DNA from: an uncultured Flammeovirgaceae bacterium
GTDB taxonomy: Bacteria; Bacteroidota; Bacteroidia; Cytophagales; Cyclobacteriaceae
DNA: 6,889 nucleotides
NCBI GenBank assembly: GCA_946886805.1
Contig: CAMPJM010000212.1
Coordinates: 1 to 6,889, forward strand
Direction of reading: 5' to 3'
Positions within the stretch are counted from its first letter, which is position 1, and each line of letters starts with the position of its first letter. Below are positions 1-4,571 of this stretch, piece after piece. The position numbers and the translations under genes are program-made. The notes below the pieces were generated by a model. That model had not been told where the DNA came from. It worked only from the letters and a program-made list of their open reading frames with translations, and searched no databases.

Positions 1-129
1 TGTTACCGGATAGAATATTGGTTGCTCCATAAGTCTTGGAGGAAACTTCTTCCAATCTGAATCTTTAATAAGGTCGAGCTCCTTTTGATTAACCGGTCTA
101 TATAATGTTGTCAATTGTTTGTTATTCAT
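1..129 (-). CDS. ADP-ribosylation/crystallin J1-like small protein (partial, N-terminal 43 residues)
   Basis: This is the 5' part of a minus-strand gene that runs off the left edge of the window; 43 codons are visible with no stop. The start ATG is at 129-127. The N-terminus reads MNNKQLTTLYRPVNQKELDL, followed by residues ~23-43 with the segments WKKFPPRL and QPIFYPVT. From memory, the pattern LYRPV..KEL.LI..S.WK.FPPRL..QPIFYPV is typical of short (~120 aa) proteins annotated as ADP-ribosylation/crystallin J1, whose biochemical role is not established. The start codon abuts a copy of the ~20 bp array repeat (127-146), so that the repeat's GAT runs into GATG. No separate ribosome-binding site fits between them. 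The family call rests on recognition of the motif only; the remainder of the gene is outside the window. Confidence 0.8.
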   Translation of the reverse strand, partial: MNNKQLTTLYRPVNQKELDLIKDSDWKKFPPRLMEQPIFYPVT

Positions 130-146
130 CGTTTTGTGAGACAGTT
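127..146 (-). repeat. Array repeat, copy 1 (minus orientation)
   Basis: Read on the minus strand, this copy is AAACTGTCTCACAAAACGAT plus G, a match to the consensus TACTGTCTCAYAAAACGATT. It lies directly at the start codon of the crystallin-J1-like gene and points in that gene's direction. It shares the extension GGATAAA just upstream with copy 2. Confidence 0.85.
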
Positions 147-182
147 TTTATCCTGATTTTATAATAAACAATAAAGCCATTT

Positions 183-201
183 CTCTCAGCATTACTGAGA
201 G
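183..201 (-). terminator. Hairpin between two minus-strand genes, possible terminator
   Basis: A perfect 7 bp inverted repeat (CTCTCAG / CTGAGAG) with a 5 nt loop begins 2-3 bases after the stop codon of the four-helix membrane protein gene. It is not followed by a clean T-run on the minus strand, only AAATGGCTTTATTG. It may be a weak terminator or mRNA-stabilising hairpin, or the folded arm of a cassette-end structure; the sequence alone does not decide. Confidence 0.4.
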
Positions 202-203
202 TA

Positions 204-713
204 TCAAACCTTCTCATTTTTTTCAGTACTCAATCTTTTCGCGACAAAGTCATAGTTTATTAAAAGCAGGAAACCGATTATTAAATTTAGTCCGCTAACC
301 GCCCAATTAAATTTGTCTTGTGTGTTATATTCTCGTCCTATGATATCGCCCTTAAATGCAAAAAGCGAATGACTTAAAAAGCCAGGGATATTGTCCAATA
401 TTAAAAGGCCTCCAATAATAAAAGTACCTATTTTGATAATGTCGGATGGTTTAAAATTTCCAAGTTCGATTTTATCATCGTCAAATCCCTCATCAAGTTT
501 TAAAAGCGAAACTATTTTATCAGATTTAAATATCAAGAGAAAAAATAATCCGATAACGACAATTAAAGCTACTGCAATCCAGAAAATTGACTTTGCGTCA
601 AGGTCCATCATAGCAAATGAGATGTTACCTGGTAAGACCGAGAAAAGGGAAGTCACGATCGAGAGCAGTCCAAACACTCTTATAATCAGCATAAAAAAGT
701 CTCTTTTTGTCAT
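204..713 (-). CDS. Four-helix integral membrane protein of unknown function
   Basis: 169 residues from the ATG at 713. Hydrophobic segments at about residues 8-28, 43-63, 91-112 and 135-153 predict four inner-membrane helices. Between helices 2 and 3 lies a charged, acidic loop (KSDKIVSLLKLDEGFDDDKI), and the C-terminus is short and lysine-rich (STEKNEKV). I recall similar unnamed 4-TM proteins in Flavobacteriia and Cytophagia, but no function is known to me. The gene is a single unit, separated by 57 bp from copy 1 of the array repeat on its 3' side. It lacks an array repeat immediately upstream; instead an 18 bp imperfect palindrome sits about 33 bp before the start. An overlapping plus-strand reading frame (391-759) is discarded because this frame has a coherent membrane topology. 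Confidence 0.85.
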   Translation of the reverse strand: MTKRDFFMLIIRVFGLLSIVTSLFSVLPGNISFAMMDLDAKSIFWIAVALIVVIGLFFLLIFKSDKIVSLLKLDEGFDDDKIELGNFKPSDIIKIGTFIIGGLLILDNIPGFLSHSLFAFKGDIIGREYNTQDKFNWAVSGLNLIIGFLLLINYDFVAKRLSTEKNEKV

Positions 714-745
714 TTTTCTTCTGGTTTTAGTCCATGCTTCAAATT

Positions 746-763
746 ATGGCCAACTTTGACCAT
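746..763 (-). promoter_or_regulatory. 18 bp imperfect palindrome upstream of the membrane protein gene
   Basis: On the minus strand this reads ATGGTCAAAGTTGGCCAT, an inverted repeat with one T/G mismatch in each 8 bp arm. A related palindrome, ATGGCCGACTTAGGCCAT, lies at 5277-5294, about 28 bp before the start of the TIMP-like gene. The adjoining bases GTTGGCCATAATTT (741-754, minus) match GTTGGCCATTATTT at 5304-5317. Recurrence at comparable distances before two unrelated genes suggests an operator or a shared leader, though no protein is known to bind it. Confidence 0.4.
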
Positions 764-830
764 ATCTTCCCTATGTAGATGCCAATCTAAGAATTTATAA
801 ACACTTAACGAATGATTATTATACCACTAG

Positions 831-859
831 GATAACAATGGATTTTTAGCGCCCGTTAT
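831..859 (-). repeat. Cassette-junction repeat R2, copy 1
   Basis: On the minus strand, ATAACGGGCGCTAAAAATCC continuing into ATTGTTATC. It overlaps the last codons and TAA stop of the WG-repeat gene. It closely matches 4079-4106 on the plus strand, sharing GCTAAAAATCCAT uninterrupted with AAC.GG.. before and GTTAT after. GATAAC and GTTATC at the two ends form 6 bp inverted arms. The sharing between the ends of two unrelated genes suggests a recombination-site relic. Confidence 0.6.
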
Positions 860-1544
860 CTGCTGGTTCTATTGGTTCGAATATTTTTCCTTCCTTGTTG
901 ATCATTAGCCCCTTTCGGTCAAGCAATAGTATCATAGTGTCCTTACCGAACCCAGTAGCATAGCCATGAAATAGGAAGTCGTATTTTGGTTCTACAACGT
1001 ATTCTCCATGTTCATTGATTAGGCCTTTCTTTGAGTCTATTTCAACAACTGCAAACCCGTTCTGAAATATTCCGGCACTATCATATTTTATATCAATAAC
1101 ATATTCTCCCTTCGAATTGATGAACCCATACTTACCGCCCTTCTTTACAACTGCAAGTGGAAAGCCTCCAAAATTGAGTTCATCGAATTGGGGTTCGAAT
1201 ATTATGTTGCCTTTGTAGTCAATTAGTCCAATTTTGTTCATCTCGTAATGAATATAGTTATATTCACTTTGGTCTTCTCCACCTGAGTCGGTTCGAACCA
1301 CCCCAAATTGAACCCAGTCTTCAATGTAGTCATATTTGGCAGGTAGAATTACGTTACCAAGGGTGTCTCTAAGCCCCTGTTTACCATGTTCTTCGAAGAT
1401 AAATGCGACTAGGTTTTTACTAGTGTTTAGTTTCCGTTCGTATCCTTTAGCACTAAGTATTGCTGGATCGGAATTCTGGTCATTCGTGCAACCACATTGG
1501 ATTAATGTCAAGGTGACAAAAATGATCTTTGACAGTGCAAGCAT
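846..1544 (-). CDS. WG-repeat lipoprotein
   Basis: From the ATG at 1544 this gives 232 residues. The N-terminus (MLALSKIIFVTLTLIQCGC) is a short basic/hydrophobic signal ending in cysteines at 17 and 19, consistent with a lipoprotein, although Q before the first Cys is atypical for a lipobox. The remainder is a chain of about five WG (KWG)-type repeats, each a beta-hairpin unit such as GLIDYKGNIIFEPQFDEL, KYGFINSKGEYVIDIKYDS and KGLINEHGEYVVEPKYDFL. WG-repeat proteins are common in Bacteroidota and are thought to be extracytoplasmic binding proteins; the ligand is unknown. In-frame alternative starts are ATG 1571 and GTG 1625; 1544 was chosen because it gives a normal lipoprotein signal length. 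The stop lies inside repeat R2. An array repeat (copy 2) lies about 115 bp upstream of 1544. The plus-strand frame at 1336-1563 is a shadow. Confidence 0.88.
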   Translation of the reverse strand: MLALSKIIFVTLTLIQCGCTNDQNSDPAILSAKGYERKLNTSKNLVAFIFEEHGKQGLRDTLGNVILPAKYDYIEDWVQFGVVRTDSGGEDQSEYNYIHYEMNKIGLIDYKGNIIFEPQFDELNFGGFPLAVVKKGGKYGFINSKGEYVIDIKYDSAGIFQNGFAVVEIDSKKGLINEHGEYVVEPKYDFLFHGYATGFGKDTMILLLDRKGLMINKEGKIFEPIEPADNGR

Positions 1545-1659
1545 GCCCGATAAACAAGGATAAGTTGACATCCTTGAAATATAGTTTTTACAATATTTGA
1601 AAATTAATCTATAATTTACTGCCACTTTAAATAATGATTATCGAACTACTAAGGCTAAT

Positions 1660-1679
1660 GATCGTTTTATGAGACATAT
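1660..1679 (-). repeat. Array repeat, copy 2 (minus orientation)
   Basis: Minus-strand reading ATATGTCTCATAAAACGATC. It has the T variant in the variable position (CATAAAA) and is preceded by GGATAA as in copy 1. It points toward the WG-repeat gene. Confidence 0.85.
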
Positions 1680-1881
1680 TTATCCAAATCATATAATAGA
1701 ATTGCAGAATAAAAGTAAGTTATTCAACACTGCGGAAAGCATTACACCTTTAACTCATCTTGAAAAGCCTGTCTATGTCAAGTGACGCTTGATCCATTTT
1801 AAAAGCTAGGATACAAAATAGTAAAAATCTCGCATTTTTCCCGTGCCTTCTTGATTCACATGTGGAAAGCACAAATGTGAG

Positions 1882-1896
1882 CCTTACCTCTAAACC
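1882..1896 (-). repeat. 15 bp direct repeat flanking the two-helix gene, 3' copy
   Basis: Plus-strand reading CCTTACCTCTAAACC, matching 14 of 15 bases with CCTTACCTCTAACCC at 2519-2533. The pair brackets the two-helix membrane gene on its 3' and 5' sides. It could mark the edges of a single mobile unit or result from slippage; the match is too short to be decisive. Confidence 0.4.
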
Positions 1897-1927
1897 TCCA
1901 TGAGACAAGTGCCTTTTAAGAGGTATT

Positions 1928-2506
1928 TTAGGAGGTCACTTTCTCAAACACTATTGTTGTTCCATCCTTACAAAATGCGACTTTAAAGTACTCACCTGTC
2001 TTTCGTTTAAGAGTCAACAAGTAACTATCTTCTGGAAAACCTTGCATTAATTCATCAAAATCTGCAGTTGCTCCAATACCAAATTCGTAGTCGTCAACTT
2101 CGAATGTTGGGCTATTGGAAAGTTGTTCTTTCAGTTCTTCAAATTCCTTCTTGGAAACTGTCATTGCAGCGGCAACCCAATAATCTCCATGCATATCGGG
2201 ATACCAAGAGTCTTTTCTGACTAACACTCCAGACGTTGGAAAATCAATTCCGGTATTGGACTCAAACTCAGATTCATAAAAGCCGTCGGTCGGGTATATT
2301 GCTGTCCAAGTTGAATGAAAAGAAGAAACTATGATTGTTAGAATTGCAATTTTTATAATTCGCTTGTTCCATATTTCAGTCAAAATATTCCTTTCATAAA
2401 GCTTCTTTCGAATTGGCTTGTATATTAAATAGATAACACCTGCTACTATTGCATGCCCAAGAAGAGCAAAAAGGAACAGTACAGCTATTCCAAATACTTC
2501 TTTCAT
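1928..2506 (-). CDS. Two-helix membrane protein with extracytoplasmic alpha/beta domain, unknown function
   Basis: 192 residues from the ATG at 2506 (MKEVFGIAVLFLFALLGHA). A start at 2551 is possible but would translate through repeat-bearing leader sequence and put PTSPCG before the hydrophobic segment, so 2506 is preferred. Helices are predicted at about residues 3-29 and 50-68, separated by a basic loop (KPIRKKLYERN) that is likely cytoplasmic. The C-terminal ~120 residues are then extracytoplasmic: an acidic region (GFYESEFESNTGIDFP), followed by a strand/helix pattern with SKKEFEELKEQLSNSP and a final strand pair ending VAFCKDGTTIVFEKVTS. I do not recognise the family. Its 5' leader carries array repeat copy 3 about 100 bp upstream and a member of the short direct repeat at 2519-2533. 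The stop codon lies among RGAGGT/ACCTCY arms that could fold. Confidence 0.8.
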   Translation of the reverse strand: MKEVFGIAVLFLFALLGHAIVAGVIYLIYKPIRKKLYERNILTEIWNKRIIKIAILTIIVSSFHSTWTAIYPTDGFYESEFESNTGIDFPTSGVLVRKDSWYPDMHGDYWVAAAMTVSKKEFEELKEQLSNSPTFEVDDYEFGIGATADFDELMQGFPEDSYLLTLKRKTGEYFKVAFCKDGTTIVFEKVTS

Positions 2507-2518
2507 AGATTTATAAGT

Positions 2519-2533
2519 CCTTACCTCTAACCC
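2519..2533 (-). repeat. 15 bp direct repeat flanking the two-helix gene, 5' copy
   Basis: Plus-strand CCTTACCTCTAACCC, lying 13 bp before the start codon at 2506; partner at 1882-1896 beyond the stop codon. On the minus strand both are preceded by a loosely similar TCTC...GG segment, so the true repeat may be about 24 bp and degenerate. Confidence 0.4.
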
Positions 2534-2606
2534 GCAGGGAGATGTTGGCAACCTGCATATACATATCCTTTATACAACTAACCTAATAGATTTTTATGCT
2601 TTAAAT

Positions 2607-2626
2607 AATCGTTTTATGAGACATTA
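2607..2626 (-). repeat. Array repeat, copy 3 (minus orientation)
   Basis: Minus-strand reading TAATGTCTCATAAAACGATT, one substitution from the consensus apart from the variable C/T. It lies between the lipoprotein gene at 2672-3082 and the two-helix membrane gene, and points toward the latter. Confidence 0.88.
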
Positions 2627-2641
2627 CATCTGTTTAGATAA

Positions 2642-2677
2642 GCGGATAACGATTTGATTACGTTTGGCTTGTTACCA
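2642..2677 (-). repeat. Imperfect inverted repeat overlapping the lipoprotein stop codon
   Basis: On the minus strand GGTAAC, 20 bases, then GTTATCC. The arms pair if one G-T wobble is allowed. The left arm contains the TAA stop of the small lipoprotein gene, the same arrangement as GATAAC...GTTATC at the end of the WG-repeat gene (831-859). This may be the outer arms of a cassette-end site. Confidence 0.35.
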
Positions 2678-3082
2678 GTCACCACTCCAATCAGGAAAAG
2701 TTATTTCCCCCCACAGTTTTCCAGTATTTTTATCCAAGAGATAAATCCAAGAGTTTTTATTTTTCTCTCCCTCTAAGATAAGGCAACTTTTTATGTCAGG
2801 AAATTTAATGCTCCTCAACTTGATCATCTCTATGTAAAGGGAATCTGATGCAGAGTTTAACTTTATCCTTTTGAATTTATTGATTTGAACAAATCCGTTA
2901 ATGGAATCTTTATGTATCCTCATAACAAACGATTTTGAGAAGTCAGTTTGAATTGGACAATCCAACAACTCGTGATTTTTTAGTAAAGAAATTCCAGTTG
3001 TACGTTCAAAAAACTCGAAATCGCAATCTTTTGTCCCGCAGCTCAAAAGACTAAAAAGGTAAACTATCGTTAATGTTCTCAT
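2672..3082 (-). CDS. Small lipoprotein of unknown function
   Basis: 136 residues from the ATG at 3082. The signal MRTLTIVYLFSLLSCGTKDC has a lipobox LLSC with Cys15 as the probable lipidation site; the mature part would be ~122 residues. Further cysteines occur in the mature part (CDFEFFERTTG, LLDCPIQ, IKSCLILEG), so a disulfide is possible. The C-terminal part has a strand-rich pattern, SWIYLLDKNTGKLWGEITFP, and ends with tryptophans. I do not recognise the family. It is the last minus-strand gene before the strand switch. A degenerate version of the array repeat (3088-3105) lies 5 bp upstream of the start, where a full copy would be expected. Confidence 0.78.
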   Translation of the reverse strand: MRTLTIVYLFSLLSCGTKDCDFEFFERTTGISLLKNHELLDCPIQTDFSKSFVMRIHKDSINGFVQINKFKRIKLNSASDSLYIEMIKLRSIKFPDIKSCLILEGEKNKNSWIYLLDKNTGKLWGEITFPDWSGDW

Positions 3083-3087
3083 TTGCA

Positions 3088-3105
3088 GTTTGGAAGAGAC
3101 ATATG
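3088..3105 (-). repeat. Degenerate array-repeat copy at the strand switch
   Basis: Minus-strand reading ATATGTCTCTTCCAAAC. The first nine bases are identical to copy 2; the AAAC half is present but shifted by two bases. Position and orientation relative to the lipoprotein gene fit the array rule. The match is weak enough that chance is not excluded. Confidence 0.4.
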
Positions 3106-3434
3106 CAAAAATAAGGATTCAAACACTAATCTCTAGCATTCTTTATTACTTTAAACAATCAAGAAACGAGATAAAATCAATTAATATAGAAAGCCTTCTG
3201 CTCTTAATTTTTTTGAGCTGTTTTAATCAACAAATAGCGCAAGATTTAAAACCGGAAGATTTTGGTTATAGGCATCTAAGGATGTATTATAAATCGGACA
3301 CCGTTCATATTTTAATAATGTCGAAAAAAGGTGAAGAACAGATCGTAAAGCCAATATTATTGTTTGGATTGGGTTCTCTTCCAAAACCCCTTATCATTTT
3401 GAAACAAGACAAGCAGGCTGCACTGGAAGTGTGA
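3106..3434 (+). pseudogene. Truncated 5' fragment of a secreted alpha/beta-hydrolase-like gene
   Basis: The plus-strand frame open from about 3090 to the TGA at 3434 encodes a hydrophobic signal-like stretch (ESLLLLIFLSCFNQQIAQ), then DLKPEDFGYRHLRMYYKSDTV and a strand pair ending KPILLFGLGSLPKPLII. This resembles the first ~80 residues of secreted alpha/beta-hydrolases of Bacteroidota, where a strand followed by a GS.P.PL loop precedes the nucleophile region. After that the frame changes character (LKQDKQAALEV) and stops. There is no catalytic Ser/Asp/His region, and no convincing start codon precedes the signal (only TTG 3090, inside the leader of the divergent gene). No array repeat lies upstream. 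I read it as a gene start severed by a recombination event at the strand switch. The family assignment is from pattern memory only. Confidence 0.5.
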
Positions 3435-3536
3435 GTATAAAATTTTACCTTCGCTATTATATTTGGTCACGGTGGACAAATACGTTTTAAAAGCCAGCCA
3501 CTGAATGCCAGACGTTATGCTTAACTGAATATACAT
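3435..3536. other. Junction after the hydrolase fragment
   Basis: About 100 bp with no gene. It ends in GACGTTATGCTTAACTG, reminiscent of a cassette core site (GTTATGC and GCTTAAC back to back), 12 bases before the next start. A loose inverted pair, GGTCACGGTGG and CCAGCCACTG, flanks the middle. There is no copy of the array repeat at this junction, so it differs from the other plus-strand junctions. Confidence 0.35.
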
Positions 3537-4037
3537 ATGACAATAAGGAACTTTATTTTACAAATCGAACGTATAAAATCAGAATTTCAAAATCAAAATA
3601 TCGAAATAGGATCAGACTGGGATATTAAAATTATTGATGATGATTTTAATGCATATATAAGTCCTTTATTTCATATAGTATTTTGCCTTGATTCGCTAAG
3701 GATTTTCTGTATTTTTCAACCCTATTTTAGAGATATCAATCAAGATGACGACTACTACTTTTGGGGTGAAGACCCTACTACAAATTGGACATATTCGATG
3801 GATCAAGAATCAAATGAAATTTTATTAATTGACTTAAATGATATGTCAATCATGGAATTCTGTGCTGAAGATGATTATCATTTCTTAGATGCATTAGAAC
3901 TTGCTGCTCAATATTATTCTCAAAAAATTTTAACCAACGGTGCTATAGAAGAAAACCAAATGGAATGGCTCACCAAGTGTTATAACGCTGCTGGTGGAGA
4001 AAAATATAAACTATTTTGCATGAGATTATTAGGTTAG
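3537..4037 (+). CDS. Acidic soluble protein of unknown function, possibly SUKH/immunity-like
   Basis: 166 residues from the ATG at 3537, with no signal peptide or membrane segment, so probably cytoplasmic. The N-terminal helix (FILQIERIKSEFQNQ) is followed by strands (HIVFCLDSLRIFCIFQPYF), an acidic aromatic segment (DINQDDDYYFWGEDPTTNW), a strand pair with NEILLIDLNDMSIMEFCAED, and a helix FLDALELAAQYYSQKIL. A mid-protein acidic/aromatic G-D turn followed by strand, D..., then FL.AL helix is broadly like SMI1/KNR4 (SUKH) immunity proteins, but conservation is too weak to assign it. No array repeat precedes this gene. About 40 bp after the stop comes repeat R2 and a long inverted repeat. Confidence 0.78.
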   Translation: MTIRNFILQIERIKSEFQNQNIEIGSDWDIKIIDDDFNAYISPLFHIVFCLDSLRIFCIFQPYFRDINQDDDYYFWGEDPTTNWTYSMDQESNEILLIDLNDMSIMEFCAEDDYHFLDALELAAQYYSQKILTNGAIEENQMEWLTKCYNAAGGEKYKLFCMRLLG

Positions 4038-4078
4038 TTTGTCAACTTGTAGTTGAACTCAAAAGACAAAATGAGCAA

Positions 4079-4106
4079 AAACAGGTGCTAAAAATCCATA
4101 GGTTAT
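4079..4106 (+). repeat. Cassette-junction repeat R2, copy 2
   Basis: Reads AACAGGTGCTAAAAATCCAT followed by AGGTTAT. It matches the minus-strand sequence at the end of the WG-repeat gene (831-859), with only a few substitutions and one indel in about 28 bases. Here it lies ~40 bp after the stop codon and forms the left arm of the inverted repeat at 4087-4180. Confidence 0.6.
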
Positions 4107-4180
4107 TGCGCTATTTGCGAAGGGCTTTGAATTAGAAATTTATATCGAAGTTAACAGTTGACAAGCCTACGAATTTTAGC
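4087..4180 (+). repeat. 94 bp imperfect hairpin, attC-like in size
   Basis: The outer arms are GCTAAAAATCCATAGG (4087-4102) and CCTACGAATTTTAGC (4166-4180). GCTAAAA pairs with TTTTAGC (7 bp), then TC with GA, then TAGG with CCTA, with an A-A mismatch and unequal bulges between. An inner pair GGCTTTGAA / TTGACAAGCC is looser. It ends 7 bp before array repeat copy 4. The length, imperfect stem and bulges resemble folded single-stranded attC sites of integrons, but the canonical GTTRRRY core is not at the expected place. Confidence 0.45.
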
Positions 4181-4187
4181 TTTACGG

Positions 4188-4207
4188 TACTGTCTCATAA
4201 AACGATT
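4188..4207 (+). repeat. Array repeat, copy 4 (plus orientation)
   Basis: Reads TACTGTCTCATAAAACGATT, an exact match to the consensus. It ends 16 bp before the start codon at 4224, so it lies in the 5' leader of the small two-helix protein. Confidence 0.9.
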
Positions 4208-4223
4208 AATAATTGCGAAAAAG

Positions 4224-4496
4224 ATGGATAGACACACTAAAAACGAAAGGGTTTATAACAGAGTTAAATCTTTAAGATTGTACCCCTCTTTAGTTGTCAG
4301 TTTTATAATTTTCCTATTTAACCCATTTAACGATTGGATGGTTTCTGTGTCCTTCGCATTGACGTTATTTGTTTTGGCAGGTGCTATACAAATTCTAATA
4401 TTGAAGACTCTTGCAAAGAAGCATATGAGGGAATTGGAAGAGGACATAGAAAATTTGAAGAAAAAAAATAATACTGTCTCAAAAAACGATTATTAA
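4224..4496 (+). CDS. Small two-helix membrane protein with coiled-coil tail
   Basis: 90 residues from the ATG at 4224, preceded by AAAAAG at a plausible spacing. A longer frame from 4158 (TTG) is rejected because it would translate through the array repeat. A basic N-terminus (MDRHTKNERVYNRVKSLRLY) precedes hydrophobic segments at about residues 21-36 and 39-61, followed by a charged heptad-like helix (KKHMRELEEDIENLKKKN). The topology is that of small two-helix proteins with both termini cytoplasmic; I do not recognise a named family. The last residues, NTVSKNDY, and the TAA stop are encoded by array repeat copy 5 and its next bases, so the repeat forms the 3' end of this reading frame. This suggests the frame was fused to the repeat when the unit was joined, or that the protein has a replaced C-terminus. 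Confidence 0.75.
   Translation: MDRHTKNERVYNRVKSLRLYPSLVVSFIIFLFNPFNDWMVSVSFALTLFVLAGAIQILILKTLAKKHMRELEEDIENLKKKNNTVSKNDY
4472..4491 (+). repeat. Array repeat, copy 5 (plus orientation), inside a coding 3' end
   Basis: Reads TACTGTCTCAAAAAACGATT, with A instead of C/T at the variable position. It encodes T-V-S-K-N-D of the two-helix protein; the stop follows two codons later at 4494-4496. It lies 80 bp before the start of the next gene. Confidence 0.88.
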
Positions 4497-4571
4497 AGTG
4501 TTAAAAGATGTTAGATTAATGTATTGTTGCATGGCAAATAAAATGCACATTGCGCGTTGGCAGTCATTCAT

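Larger units (their letters stand above)
1572..1927. other. Long gene-free junction between the WG-repeat gene and the next minus-strand gene
   Basis: I see no convincing gene here. On the minus strand there are only very short frames (for example 15 codons beginning MDQASLDIDRL), which could be decayed coding DNA, but there is not enough to name. The stretch holds array repeat copy 2 (1660-1679), an A/T-only inverted repeat AAAAAT-CTCGC-ATTTTT (~1824-1840), a palindrome-rich patch TCACAT...ATGTGA (~1857-1881), and a cluster of ACCTCY/RGAGGT arms at 1886-1936. Confidence 0.5.

Noticed and set aside
391..759. Plus-strand open frame opposite the four-helix membrane protein
   Set aside because: It is a shadow: the composition is a serine/lysine-rich mix without domain logic, whereas the minus-strand frame has clear helices.
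1336..1563. Plus-strand open frame opposite the WG-repeat gene
   Set aside because: It overlaps the signal peptide and first repeat of a convincing minus-strand gene and has no recognisable features.
1640..1860. Possible decayed gene in the minus strand of the long junction
   Set aside because: Only fragments of 9-15 codons separated by stops are readable and no family is recognisable.
2607..4207. A single transposon bounded by copies 3 and 4 as terminal inverted repeats
   Set aside because: The two copies are inverted relative to each other, but the interval holds no transposase, and the neighbouring copies repeat in direct orientation on both sides. A paired-end element does not explain the eight copies.
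4253..4447. Minus-strand open frame within the small two-helix gene
   Set aside because: Antisense shadow of a gene with good topology and an upstream array repeat.
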